From assembly GCA_008704415.1 (NCBI GenBank), contig VXIS01000019.1, positions 1 to 64,000 of the forward strand: 64,000 nt of DNA, given 5' to 3'. Positions 1 through 10,739 of the stretch are shown one piece after another (the first letter of the stretch is position 1; every line of letters begins with the position of its first letter). The stretch comes from Sphaerosporella brunnea (taxonomy: Eukaryota; Ascomycota; Pezizomycetes; Pezizales; Pyronemataceae). The position numbers were made by a program, and so were the translations under genes. The notes under the pieces were generated by a model, which had not been told where the DNA came from, did no database searches, and worked only from the letters and a program-made list of their open reading frames with translations.

Positions 1-412
1 TAGGATCCAGGTCCTCAGCTCTTCGGGCTTGGTGCCATCAAAGGTAGGGGCGTCGGGAAAGCCACCCGACTGGGTGCCTCCTTCGGGGTGGTCGTGAGTA
101 TGGGCGGCAGCGATTGCCAGGACCTGATTCAGTTGAGTGGTCAGGTCCCGGGCCTGCTGCTGGGCAGTGGCAAGGCCGGTGCGAGCGGCATCACACTCGA
201 GATGCGCCGTTTGGAGCTCGGCACGGGTCTCTTCCAGCTCCTCCTTCAAGTTGGGCGGAGCTTCGTAGGCCAGGAGTCGTTGTGCCATGTGGGCGAAATC
301 GATCAGACGTTGGTCGCGCTCCTCTTGCGGTAAGCCTTCCGGAGGTGCCTGAGCATCAATTTCGATGGCTGACCAGAGATCAGAGGGAATCCGAAGATCT
401 CGGTGGGTAGCC
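1..412 (-). mobile_element. 5' part of an LTR-retrotransposon Gag-like ORF (partial)
   Basis: An open frame starts with ATG at 412 and runs off the left edge for about 137 residues without a stop. It has a short acidic N-terminus, then a Glu/Ala-rich helical stretch likely to form a coiled coil, then a segment ending FDGTKPEELRTWI. That last motif (phenylalanine-aspartate-glycine followed by leucine-x-x-tryptophan) is typical of the start of the capsid region in fungal Ty3/gypsy Gag proteins. No zinc knuckle, protease or polymerase can be seen because the element is cut by the window edge. Whether the copy is intact is unknown, and Ty1/copia cannot be wholly excluded. Confidence 0.72.
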
Positions 413-785
413 ATGGTGTTGCAGGGGGGGTGACGATGTGGTAGACAGAGCGAGTAGGTTAGGCTTTGGTGGACTAAACCTAGTGTAACGGAGAGGGTCG
501 AGAACAGACTGGAGGGGCCCAAGGTACTCGCGTACAGAGGGGACAAGAACGAAAGCGGGAACAAGATTCAAAGGCAGGACAAGAGGCGCGACGCGCACGG
601 TCAGGATTCAGATTGGAACGAAGGTACTCAGATTGACATACGAAGGTTCAGTAAAGAGGAAAGGAAAACAAACAACAAAGCGGAAGCGAAGGCCCCTTAT
701 AGCAATTACGTGATCGCGGTGCGCCGCGCCACGTAGTAGCCGAACATAACCTCGGCTCGGAGCCATCCCACCGAGCCTCCCTACA
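413..785 (-). mobile_element. Putative LTR and leader of the retroelement
   Basis: Upstream of the Gag-like ATG on the minus strand there is no ORF. A TATA-like CTATAAGGGG lies near 696-705. The sequence reads TGTAGGGAGG from 785, a plausible TG start of an LTR. The inner LTR end (CA) and primer binding site are not certain; TTACA near 481-485 is one candidate. The proposed start falls exactly where the hAT coding sequence stops, which suggests the retroelement inserted into it. Confidence 0.5.
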
Positions 786-1840
786 GAGCCTCATCACGAC
801 ACCACAAACAACCCCCACTTCCGAACCTCACCACGTGACAACCATCCATGGGGGGGGTAAATCTGAGAACAGCAAATGAATCAGCATCCTTTGAAGTCTT
901 AGATCTGAGAGTTCCAGCCGATTCCATTGAGAGTAAGAGCCGGTAGCTTAGTCGGAAAACTCCATCCAAACTCGCGCCGTGAGATGCGTACTGCAAAGGA
1001 GCATGGTGAAATGCCGAGACAAGATGCTCCGCTGCCAATCGAACCTTTTTTACCGGCTCAATCTTACACAGGATGTCTTGGATCAGTAGCTGGAGGCCAT
1101 GAGAATCACACGGCGCACAGAATATATGCGACGTGCGCGCATCCTCGCCCAGAAGCCGCCAAACCGCACGCATTTTGTTGCAGGTATCAGTTGCGACCGC
1201 GTTGATCCTGCTAAATTCTCCTCCCACACTTTCACCTATCGTTCGAATTGCCCATCCTGCCACATTTTCGGCAGTCTGCCGAGTATCCTTCATGTCTTCT
1301 GTGCGATAGTAGAAGGTTTCCACACAGGAGACGTGGGTCAAATTGTTGATACGGTGGCCCGCCCTATCGCCACTTTGATCAAACACCACGTTCACCCGCT
1401 GCTCCAAGCTCAAAATTTTGTTCACCTGGCCACGGACATTTTCGTATGCCTGGGTGAGCAGTCGATCCCGAAGGTCATTTGGATGTGGAGGTGTATATTT
1501 GTACCCACTCAGCGATGCCCACCGCTCTACATATGTCCGCACATATGGACTTGTGAGGGACATAAAGGGCCGAGCATCCATATACACCTCCATGGCACCG
1601 CGGAGGTCCATCTCATTTTAGAGCTGTTCCGGCATCGGAATGAGTGGCCTGGAGGCGGTAGCTGTAGCTGAAAGATCTCCAACTGTTCCGCACTCCGTTC
1701 GAAATGCTTCACATCTCTCTGGGTGCTGGACCTGAAAGTGCTGACACTCCAGCAGATGGGACTTTTCCTTGCCTGGGTGTCTCGCGAATACGGCACTGCA
1801 ATAATTGCATCGGACTCTAGCAAGCTTTCCAATCGATTAG
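786..1840 (-). pseudogene. hAT-family transposase remnant (BED finger + DUF659-like)
   Basis: One reading frame on the minus strand carries a BED-type zinc finger (C-x2-C in RCNYCSAVF, then SHLLECQHF) at about 1750-1825. An in-frame TAA follows at 1620-1622, and then 276 codons (1611 to 781) resemble the DUF659 region of hAT transposases, with the signature ending HIFCAPCDSHGLQLLIQDIL. The DDE/RNase-H core and C-terminal dimerisation domain are missing: homology ends at about 786, where the LTR begins. The internal stop and truncation make it non-functional. The family call rests on the BED plus DUF659-like order; transposition ability is excluded. Confidence 0.78.
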
Positions 1841-2167
1841 CCTTGTACATACATATTCAGCCTTCCCTCTCCCGGCCGCCTTCTCTTTGCACCCACCTCC
1901 CTTTCCCGGTCGCCTTCCCTCCGCACCCGCCTCCCCTTCTCCCGCCTGCTTTGCCGCTTCCAGCTCGAGCTCCCTGTTACACCCACCTCCCACAGTACCA
2001 TTTCTGGTACCCCCTTACAAGTTATGGCTACATTACCTTAAGGGTTACATAACGGTTTATTGACGGTGATGATTATCAACAGTGAGGCTGTATAATCATC
2101 TATAAGTCCACTCTATTAGGAAGTGTCCTAAGAGTTACAAGACTTACGTCATAATGGTGATGGTGAA

Positions 2168-2375
2168 GTTAGTTGCCGGTTCCCATAGAAAAATAGTTTT
2201 TTCCAGGGTACAAAATAACTCACCATTCGTGCGCATACAAATGAATAATGACAACTGTGTTGGTCTAACACCTTGCAGTTGTCACAGGTTATTCACCGTG
2301 AGTTATATGGCAAAAAGTGGTTAGTTGCCGGTTCCCATAGAAAAATAGTTTTTTCCAGGGTACAAAATAACTCAC
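2168..2375. repeat. 56 bp exact direct repeat flanking a small inverted repeat
   Basis: The same 56 bases, starting GTTAGTTGCCGGTTCCC, occur at 2168-2223 and 2320-2375. Between them are inverted pieces: TAACTCAC (2216-2223) against GTGAGTTA (2298-2305), and TGACAACTG against CAGTTGTCA. The arrangement suggests a short transposon with terminal duplications, or a segmental duplication around a foldback. Confidence 0.8.
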
Positions 2376-3212
2376 ATCACGTTGCGCCTGACCGTTATAC
2401 CGGAACGTACCCGGTGGGTATATGAGGGGAGCACCTGTGACAAGACTTGATAAGTACCAAAGTCACTTCGGTAATTGGTCATTACGTCATAGCTACTGCG
2501 GCACTTCAGTAGTGCATTCTAGGCATCAAAGCTTACGCGTTCAATCACGCCATAGCTGCAGAAGAGTGTCCGAGTTGGAGTGGGGGTTATCTATAATCCC
2601 TGGCTAGTCAAAGAAGCTCGGTACCCTTACGTGGCAATCGGGGCAATTGTTCGTCCGAGGATTGGAAATCAACTTTGAGGCTCAAAGGCGAATCCGTCAG
2701 GATATAACCCGCGAGATTTCCCTCGAGTTGAGAAGACCACCAGAGTTAGCAGACATCATCATTAGGATATTGTGAGGTTCAGCCTTAACAATATTGTCGT
2801 TTACACAATCTATATTCGTTTCGAAATCTTTATCCTATTTTCCCTTCGGTACGAATATACTCGTACCATTAGCGAATCTTTACCGATCCCGTATCTGAAA
2901 GCTCTTCGCCCAACAAGTGTCTTTTCCTTAGAAAAGGATTACTGTTTGGCCTATCTTCCTTGTACGCGGTTTAGTGAACCTAGTGGTTTTACACTCCCTG
3001 TGCCCCCCGAAGTCCCATATCCAGCAGTACCACCCGGGCCCAGATCCTTCGGCTTTTGCATACCTTAAAGCTTGGGTCCTGGAATACTGTATACCCAGCA
3101 CTAAGCTCGGCATTTCTTGTAGGCGGCATAGTGGGATTAACTAGGGGCAGATCAGTCAACTATTCTCAACAATCTCTGAGCTCCGTACCTGCAAAAATCG
3201 CTGTATTTTGGG

Positions 3213-3330
3213 GCTGTAGGATGCGTTGATTTTCGCTGTCGGATGCGTTGATTTTTGCTGTCGGATGTGTTGATTTTCGCTATCGGATGCGTTGCTTTTC
3301 GCTGTAGGATACGTTGATTTTCGCTGTTTT
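3213..3330. repeat. 22 bp tandem repeat, about five copies
   Basis: The unit GGATGCGTTGATTTTCGCTG plus two bases is repeated about five times with point changes, followed by two copies of CCAGTGTTTGGTGTCGCG up to 3376. It is non-coding. Confidence 0.8.
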
Positions 3331-4076
3331 TCGCTGTTTGCCAGTGTTTGGTGTCGCGGCCAGTGTTTGGTGTCGCGTTGTTATGATGTCAATTCTTCGT
3401 GGACGCCATCCGACGTTTTCACGGATCCATCATCAACCGTCGCTGACGGTAATTTACGCTGACTGAGCGTCATTTATCGGGCCCTAGTGCCAAGGTCGCC
3501 AATTAAGCATTCAGCCGCAGGTGCGCTTGCCATTTATGGTAATTGTGCCCTGCTAGCGCTGTTGTAAAGTATCCCGACACTCAGGAACCCTGTCCGACCA
3601 CCCCAACTATGCAACGAAAAATCGATTTCTCCACTCTTTTACCCAAAAAATCTGTTCTTGAGCTCAAATTTAGGCCGAGAGCCCCCTCAAGCCTTTGGAC
3701 ACAAAGAAGTGGAGATTTCGCTTTTTCCTTACGATATTATCCTCGGTGGAACTTTTTTGGGGTGTCCGGATACTTAAAAATTCGGCGAGTATTACAGTAC
3801 CGTATTATCTCACTTAAGAGTCACACCCCTAATCAGGCAATTTTCACACTAATCAGGAATTTTTTCGACGTTTAAGGCTCCAAAAGCTCGAAATCAGGCC
3901 ATCTTTGATTTTCGCCAGCGAAAAGATTACTTAAAGCGCCTCAGAATCGCACGTAGAAAATATTTCATACATTTTGGAGTGAGTTGAAAACTCGCTGGCA
4001 CGCGCCAAGACCGATTAAATGTGTGTGTTTCTTTGAAAATTCACTGCTCCTCCAAAAATGCCTGGAAAAATGAAAG

Positions 4077-4125
4077 CTCGTTATTATTCGACAGAGAATC
4101 ATCCAGAAAGTCTAATAATAACGAG
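4077..4125. repeat. Hairpin with 16 bp stem
   Basis: CTCGTTATTATTCGAC at 4077-4092 pairs with GTCTAATAATAACGAG at 4110-4125 (15 of 16 positions) around a 17 nt loop. Confidence 0.7.
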
Positions 4126-4243
4126 TTCTTTTGGAAAAACCTTTTTTTGGTGGAGGAGATAGCTGTTGAAAATGAGGCTCAAAATCCTCCGGTTTAAGGC
4201 GTCCCCAACTGTAGCCGTCACCGAAACTCCGAACAAATCCAAA

Positions 4244-4670
4244 TTACATATCCTCATCTTTACGCATCACTACAGTCTGCAGGGCAACTTTGATGGCTTT
4301 AGGGGCCGTTCGAGCCGGAGTTCCACTGACATCGAGCATCACTTCGGGTGGAGCGCCAACATCACCCGCAGGCAGATCCTTCCACCTCTTACGCGGCCCG
4401 TCTGACACAACATGCTTGGGCAATATCATGCCCTCATACCATTCGCCCGAAGCAATGACTAGCTTTTTAGCCAAGCCTTGTCAAGCTTTTCCATCATGCC
4501 TGCACGTGTTCCAACCCGCTGGGAACCTGGTTCTGGTGTTTGAATTCATGGATATGATACTGATTCCGCGGAATATGGGTACTTACGCGTCCTTGCGAGT
4601 CATCAAAGCGCGAATTTGGTCGGATAGTTGTTTGCCGAGCTCAGAAGGTGTGCTACAGACCTGAGAATAC
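4244..4670 (-). pseudogene. Possible decayed gene fragment
   Basis: On the minus strand, a short protein-like stretch ending ALMTRKDA (about 4670-4595) is followed by a GTAAGT donor-like site. A second open stretch of about 75 codons (4474 to 4244) ends VALQTVVMRKDEDM. The reading frames do not join cleanly through the available acceptor, and there is no good start. I do not recognise the family. Chance is possible; the splice-like junction and non-random composition are the only support. Confidence 0.25.
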
Positions 4671-5327
4671 GTGTACTAGTACATACCTCCTAGGTACTTA
4701 GCAGTTACACACTTTGGGATTCGAACTGTTGCCTGACGACACGTAACTCCATGTATTCTATACAGCATACCTTGGCAATGTTGACATTGAAATTCGAAAC
4801 CCAAATAGTAAATTGACGGAGAGAGCCGCGGAAAAGAAGCCTCATGGTGCAAGATTAACTACCACCTTCTTTATTTGGGCGAAGATGATGATGGTCGAGA
4901 CCGGTCGACCACATGAAGCTTCAGCTCTGCAGCCCATGTCGCCCTGTTTTCCAGAGCTGGGAAATCGAGGCATCTAGAACTCGAGCTCTACCTCCCGGGA
5001 AAGAAAAGTCTTGTAGATATGGTCCCTTCGGCTCGTGCGGCGTTATCGCGTCTGATTGGCAAAGCAAAAGCGGCTCCGAACCTGCATCCATCGATGCATC
5101 ATCCGTGCCATGCTGATCCAAACCGAAGCCATGTATCTACCATGCTTTAAAGAGGGGGCATGTCCTCACCCATCTCCACCTGCTTCCCCCATTACCCTTC
5201 TTTCTTTTCACCACCATTCGTTGTTGTTGGGTCGTCGCTGTTCGGATTTTCGCTCGGCTCGGTCAAGTCGTTGCAGCCCATGAAAGAAGCGCCGTTGACG
5301 CGGCAAACTCCTCCATCTCCACCCAAC
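4671..5327. other. Upstream region of the AIM6-like gene
   Basis: No coding region recognised. From 5140 to 5320 it becomes C/T-rich, as is common in the leader of fungal genes. Confidence 0.6.
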
Positions 5328-6436
5328 ATGTGCACTCACGCAATGAAACCTCCAAACACCATACAACGCCGACGATTAGGCCGAATAGCAATCGGCGTGG
5401 TAGTCTTTGTGATTACCCTGACGTGTGTTTAACCCGTATGTTCTATGATTCGCCGCCGCCCCTACTAACGGCGGTCGAATGTAGTTTCCTCACACAAGGG
5501 CTGCGCTACTTCTTCTCCCTTCCTGACGGCAGCCTTGATATCCACGCATTATTACGAACCTGGGGTCTTTCTCCTTCCACATATTACCGAACATCATATC
5601 CTACCTCCTTCACGCGCGACATTCAACCAAAGCCGATCCACAGCCACAACGACTATTGGCGGCGGGTACCCTTCTACAGTGCACTCGCGGTTGGGGCCAT
5701 CAGCGTCGAGGCAGATGTGTGGGAATACGGCGGAGAGCTTTTTGTGGGTCACGACACGGCGAGCTTGACACGAAACCGCACGTTTAAGTACTTGTACGTA
5801 GATCCGATATTGGAGGTATTGGAGGGGATGAACCGCGAGGATGAGGTCCCGGGCATGGGCCAGGTCACGAAGGAGAAGGAGGAGAATATTCTCAGGGGCA
5901 TTTTCGATGTCGACCCTAACCAGACGCTCAACCTTTATGTGGACCTGAAAACGCCTGGGGCCACCACGTTACCAGTTGTGATACAGCACCTGGAGCCCTT
6001 GCGGACGCCCAGGAATTATCTGACACATTGGAACGGCACGGATTTGGTGCGCGGGCAGGTTACGGTGCATTTGAGTGGCAATACTCCGTTCGAGCTCATG
6101 CTGCAGAAGGAGTATCGGGACTACTTTTATGATGCGCCTTTGGATCAATTGCAGAGTGGGCTGTACAACACCAGCAACTCCCTCATGGCCACGGCTCCGT
6201 TTGGAAAGGCGGTTGGCAAGGTCTACTGGGGCTCCGGCGGAATGGACGCGCGGATGAAGGACACGGTGAGGAACCAGGTTAAGGAGGCGCACAAGAGAGG
6301 CATCGGTGTGAGGTATTGGGACACCCCTATATGGCCGGTCAGCGTGAGGAATGATGTTTGGGGACAACTAGTGGCACTGGGAGTGGATCTGTTGAATGTC
6401 GACGACTTGAAGGCTGCGGCGGAGATGAAGTGGTGA
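5328..6436 (+). CDS. AIM6: AIM6-like PLC-type phosphodiesterase
   Basis: Two exons, 5328-5422 and 5485-6436, give 348 aa. The 62 nt intron has donor GTGTGT, a CTAAC branch site and a TAG acceptor, and joins in frame (phase 2). Residues about 14-32 form a membrane or signal-anchor segment. The catalytic fold of the phosphatidylinositol phospholipase C-like phosphodiesterase superfamily begins at PKPIHSHNDYWRRVPF, followed by the acidic motif SVEADVW and LFVGHD; the two histidines and the E/D pair are the expected active-site residues. Yeast Aim6 affects mitochondrial inheritance, but its substrate is unknown. A start at 5343 is also possible. Family assignment is firm, biochemical role is not. 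Confidence 0.88.
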
Positions 6437-7250
6437 TTCTGGCTCGCTCGCTCAGACGGACTTAGGGCGCAGTTATGGAAATGTATCTTGAGGAGTTTTA
6501 TTTCGGCGTGGTTGGAGTCCAACCCCCTCACACCTACTACTATTGAGGTCGTGTGGTTTTTTTGTTTTTTTTTATCGCCTCAACAAGGCGCATACAGGCG
6601 TTAGTTTTTCTTTCTTACTTGATGATGGTTGGATGAATGCGATACCTATAAAATGTAGTCTCTAAAGTCTCTAAATGATATTGGCTTTGGTTTTTAAGTA
6701 CGTACAGTCGACTCTCCCTATAAGAACATTGTATAAGAACGAGTCAACAGCCGTGTGGCGACCACACGGTGTGCAGTCATTAGTACAGCGCCACTTAATG
6801 CAAAGTCATATGTACGTTGCAGGCAGGGCGTGGGTGTGTGAAACACGGCGCAGTTGCTTTCATTCAGTGTCGTCGCTAAAGCTCCTCCACGGCTGCGCTC
6901 CAGAATGATAGAGCTGTGCAGTCCGACGGTCGGAAATTTAGGGTTGAGCCTCCGGAAAACGCCACACCAACTGCCTTGTATAGGGATAGACAATCTAATA
7001 CGGGTGGTCCCGACCGAGTTTGCATGGGACAAGCCACTCCATAACAATTTTCACTTTACAGGAATATGCCCTAGCGATTCCGACCGTATTCTTATCGAGA
7101 GAGTCGACTGTATACTGCTCCATTACCCCACATAGCAAACTCTCCTGGCGAGTGACATGTGGTGAAGGCAGATTGGACAGTTCATAATTCGAGGTGAAAT
7201 GGTATAGATATTTTTCTCTTCGGTGCCTCTAAAATCACCCTTTTTTGCCT
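6437..7250. other. Intergenic, carrying a MITE
   Basis: AIM6 3' flank followed by the TA-flanked inverted-repeat element at 6705-7110. No gene seen. Confidence 0.7.
6705..7110. mobile_element. Tc1/mariner (pogo/Fot-like) MITE
   Basis: The left end CAGTCGACTCTCCCTATAAG (6705) is matched in inverse by the right end reading CTTATCGAGAGAGTCGACTG (to 7110). The arms match over about 27 bp with a few transitions. TA dinucleotides flank both ends (6703-6704 and 7111-7112), as expected for the TA target duplication of Tc1/mariner elements. The 406 bp interior has no transposase ORF, so the copy is non-autonomous. Confidence 0.82.
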
Positions 7251-7630
7251 TTAGGATATTGAGTAGAGCCTTGAACTTGGTGATTGATGTCTTCCGTGGG
7301 CTAAAGATTCAAATACGGGAAGGTTGAAAATCCATCCTGGAAACTCAGAAGCTACGAACCCATGCCTGGCCAGCTTTCTCTCTAACCACTCCTGTTTACC
7401 AGTCTCACCATGCTCAACCCCGTATCCCCAACGAACTTTCTCCTCTCGTTTGAATTCCTTCCGGACCCAATCACCTCTTCTGCACTTGCAATGGGAACAC
7501 TCCAATCTTTCTGATCCCACTGCTCTCCCCACTTCGAAGAGATGCTCGAAGCTACAAGCATGACCAGCTACTGCCCTCAGAATTGAGCATGGGGTAGCTA
7601 TGTCCTCTGCGAGTACTGCTCAGACTGATA
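7251..7630 (-). pseudogene. Open protein-like fragment, unrecognised
   Basis: From the in-frame stop near 7630 to TGA/TAG at 7251-7253 the minus strand is open for about 120 codons but has no good ATG. It contains a cysteine cluster CSHCKCRRGDW followed by a basic, tryptophan-rich region (KREEKVRWGYG and HGETGKQEWLERKLARHGF). Its composition looks like real protein. Its upstream end runs into the decayed tandem array, copies of which share an ATPCS motif in the same strand. It could be the last exon of a lost gene. No function is assigned. Confidence 0.3.
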
Positions 7631-8890
7631 CTCAACGAGGCTGGGAGTAGTAAGTCGGATGGTTCAAAGATACGAGAGACTGGAGCTGCTTCCCAGGACA
7701 GTGGCAGTTGGGTGAATCGAGAACCACTGGAACGTTACCAGCACCGCAATGCAACGTACTTGGGGATCACTTGAAGTATCGTCAACGCTTGCTATCACCG
7801 CCTTCTACTTTCCTAGAGAACACTAGGTACCGGGTATTAGTCACTGCCCTCGCACTGGCCTGTGAGCACGGGGTGGCTAGGTAAATCCTTTGGTTATCAG
7901 TGTTGCTCGGGCGAGTGGAGGATTTGGTGGGTAGGCACGACGTACTCAAGCTATGTTCTTCAAGGAACTTGACGAGTCTGTTGGTTAACGCCAGGAGGTT
8001 TGGTCCAGATAGCGCTGCCAGGCCGTACTGCAATGAACTTGGAGATAACCTCGCAATACCGTCACCACTTGCTATCACGGTCTTCTACTTGTCAGGAGAT
8101 CACTAGATGCTGCCGGTACGCCTGGTCACTGCCCTCGCGATGCAACGACGTGCAGGTGTTGGAAAAAGCGAGCATGGGGTGACTAGGTAAATCCTCTGGT
8201 TATCAGTGTTGCTCGGGCGAGTTGAGAGTCCGGTAGGCAGGCACGACATATTCAAGCTCTGTCCTCTGAGGGAATTGCGAGTCTGCTGGCCAGCCTTCTG
8301 GACAGTTGGGCAATGTTGATCAGGGCACTAACCTTTGAGGGCACTCGCTCTACCATTCGGACCTGCACTGCTCTACTACTTGTCAGGAGATCACTAGATG
8401 CTGCCGGTACGCCTGATCACTGCCCTCGCGATGCAACGACGTGCAGGTGTTGGAAAAAGCGAGCATGGGGTGCATCGTGCCTCTGCCATTAGTTCATCGA
8501 ACTGATGCTCAACGGAGCGGTAGGCGGCTTGCGAGGAGTAACGTGTACTCGAGCTGCCTCTCTTAGGATGGTTACTAAGGTGCGCTATGCCTGATTATCA
8601 GTATTGCTCGTGTTCGGTGGGCTTGCACGACATATTCTTCTTAGGGAATTGGAGAGTCAGACTTTGGGCCTGGGATTTTTCCACTAGCCACTTTGCCGGA
8701 CTTTCGATTCCGCTGCTAGAGCGCATGGCAAAAGTCTTTGAGAGCGGCAGAGCGAGTGCTCTACTACTTGCCAGGAGATCACTACCTGCCGGTACACCTG
8801 GTGACTGCCCTCGCGATGCTATGGTGTGCAATGCTCAGGTGGTTTGCTAGGAGTGACGTGTACTGCCTCTCTTGAGAATGTTGGTCACTG
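7585..8890. repeat. Divergent tandem array, about 290 bp unit
   Basis: Landmark GAGCATGGGGT (or GAGCACGGGGT) recurs at about 7585, 7865, 8171 and 8461, spaced 280-306 bp. Copies at 8085-8181 and 8376-8472 are 97 bp long and differ at one base. Other shared blocks include GGTTATCAGTGTTGCTCGGG (7893 and 8197), and GCCGGTAC followed by a short gap and CACTGCCCTCG. A further diverged copy covers about 8580-8830. No intact ORF crosses it. Confidence 0.8.
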
Positions 8891-9008
8891 CGATGGCTCA
8901 AATACTGAGTGATACATCACGATGCCATTATTGTCAAAGAAATGAGGACAAAACGAAACAATAGATAAGAAAATAACCCATCATTTAATAAACTTGAAAA
9001 ATATCAAA

Positions 9009-10494
9009 TTAACGATAACAAAACCCCCTAGATTCCGCGGCTTCCTCCAGACTCGAGAAACGCTCGAATTCCCCGTCCCTAGATCGATTCCACAAGTAAC
9101 GCGAACCTAATCTCTTGGCGAATAGTGCGGTATACCGGCCTTCCGCCTGTCTCTCATGGCACTCAACAATCCACATAGTTTTCGCCACCTTCATCGCGGT
9201 CCGCCATACCCTCTTCCTGTTTCTTAACCCTCGCAACTCCGGCGTCATAGGATCCTTATTGATCAGCTCCTCATATAACCGCCGCCAATTTACTGTTTTG
9301 TCTTTGGAATTGACGCTTTTTTGGACCTCCCACATGTAAGGGACGTCCAGCGTCATCCGCTTCCAAAACTCTTGCGGCAGGAAGATGGCCGCCACAGCCC
9401 GCGAAGCTAACCGGAAATTGAGCGCATCCTTGCGTGGAAGGTTGCAGAGGATCTGCACCAAGACTTCCAAGGGAAGTCGATTGAGCGTAGATTCCGGGTT
9501 GTCAACCTCAGTCAGCGGGCTCGTGGTGTGCGGGGGTTGATTGGTGGCGATAGGGGGCGGATTGAGGATGTACTCCTCGACTCCCGGGCATTCCCAGAAG
9601 CGGGTAAGGAGCCATGCTTGGCTTGTTTGGTTTCCTGACCAGGACATCCCGCGGAACTTCGAGGCATCACCCACGTCGAGGTTCGTCCACCGGCCCTGGG
9701 ACTCGTTATCGGCTGCCGCGAGTAGGCAGCCTACCACGACGTCAGTCTGGACGGTCCCCAGGAGCCTAAGATGATCCCCGACAACGCGAATGGCCCTTTT
9801 TAGGAGCCTCCAGCAGTCGCAATGGATGCCGACGAAGTCTGCCATTTGGCCCAGGAAAATGTATGGCCCCCCTTCAAAGTCGACGGCAAGACCGCTGGCA
9901 CTTGCGACTGAGGAGACGAAGGAACTAGAGCGGTGGTTAACTTTGTCATGGTTCCCAAAGCATCGTGTCAGTGGGGAAATACAAATTACGGCCTCTCTTG
10001 TGGATGGGTATCCTAAGATTCGGTGTCCGATCGGTCAGGTAGCCAACGAGCCTGACCTCATTCAACCACTGTGTAGGAATAATCAGTCAAGTTCTGTGGT
10101 AGAGTATTGAACGAGTCCATACATCACCCTCGGGCATCATGAGCCGTCGCTCCCCAGTTTCCGCTTCCTCTTGCGCCGCCGCTCGTTCTTCTGCCTCGAT
10201 ATCGCGAGCGGGCCACTGAAGCGGGTCACCGTTCGCATCGTTTCCCGGTGTATATTCAGACTTGTCCGGATATGGGTTACCGATGGGCGCACCGCAGAGC
10301 GCGCAAAATGCATCCGGTTCTTCTTCCTCCTCCGACTCGTCGGTGTCGTATTCGGAGTCTTCTTCGTCGGCCACACCTTCCAAGTTGTGTGGTATCCAGG
10401 GTGTTTGGCTGCCCTGGAACGAGGACGACGATGAACTGCCTGATATCGACATTGCCAGGATTGTGAGGAGGTGAATTGGGAGTGGTGTCGACAT
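9009..10494 (-). CDS. F-box protein with N-terminal C-x2-C motif
   Basis: Three exons (10494-10123, 10068-9990, 9907-9009) join in frame to 449 aa; introns of 54 and 82 nt have donors GTATGG and GTAATT and CAG acceptors. The N-terminus is Ser-rich and then strongly acidic (DEEDSEYDTDESEEEEE), followed by FCALCGAPIG, a motif common at the start of fungal F-box proteins. The F-box itself is in the C-terminal half, around LNRLPLEVLVQILCNLP, and should bind Skp1 in an SCF ubiquitin ligase. No substrate-binding repeat (WD40, LRR) follows, so the target is unknown. An alternative ATG at 10452 would drop 14 residues. A 13 bp minisatellite lies directly upstream. Confidence 0.8.
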
Positions 10495-10507
10495 TGCGAT
10501 TGTGAGG

Positions 10508-10678
10508 GTGTGGATTGGGAGTGTGGATTGGGAGTGTGGATTGGGAGTGTGGATTGGGAGTGTGGATTGGGAGTGTGGATTGGGAGTGTGGATTGGGAGT
10601 GTGGATTGGGAGTGTGGATTGGGAGTGTGGATTGGGAGTGTGGATTGGGAGTGTGGATTGGGAGTGTGGATTGGGAGT
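10508..10678. repeat. 13 bp minisatellite, about 13 copies
   Basis: AGTGTGGATTGGG is repeated almost perfectly about 13 times immediately upstream of the F-box gene start (minus strand). As 13 is not a multiple of three, all three frames stay open on the plus strand, which explains several spurious ORFs. Confidence 0.95.
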
Positions 10679-10739
10679 GAATTGCGAGTGTGAGAGCGTG
10701 TTGTTGACGTTGTTTAGCCAGCGAGAAGCGACCAATTTC

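Larger units (their letters stand above)
1850..4160. other. Gene-free, repeat-bearing stretch
   Basis: No ORF here looks like a protein on either strand. It holds a pyrimidine-rich tract (1860-1990), a 56 bp exact direct repeat, a 22 bp tandem array and a hairpin, listed separately. It is AT-richer than the flanking genes and reads like old transposon debris. Confidence 0.7.

Noticed and set aside
4705..4780. Minus-strand GTTCGAATCCC resembling a tRNA T arm
   Set aside because: No matching acceptor or D arm upstream.
10508..10678. Regular short repeat that might suggest a CRISPR-like array
   Set aside because: It is a head-to-tail 13 bp minisatellite without spacers, in a eukaryotic genome.
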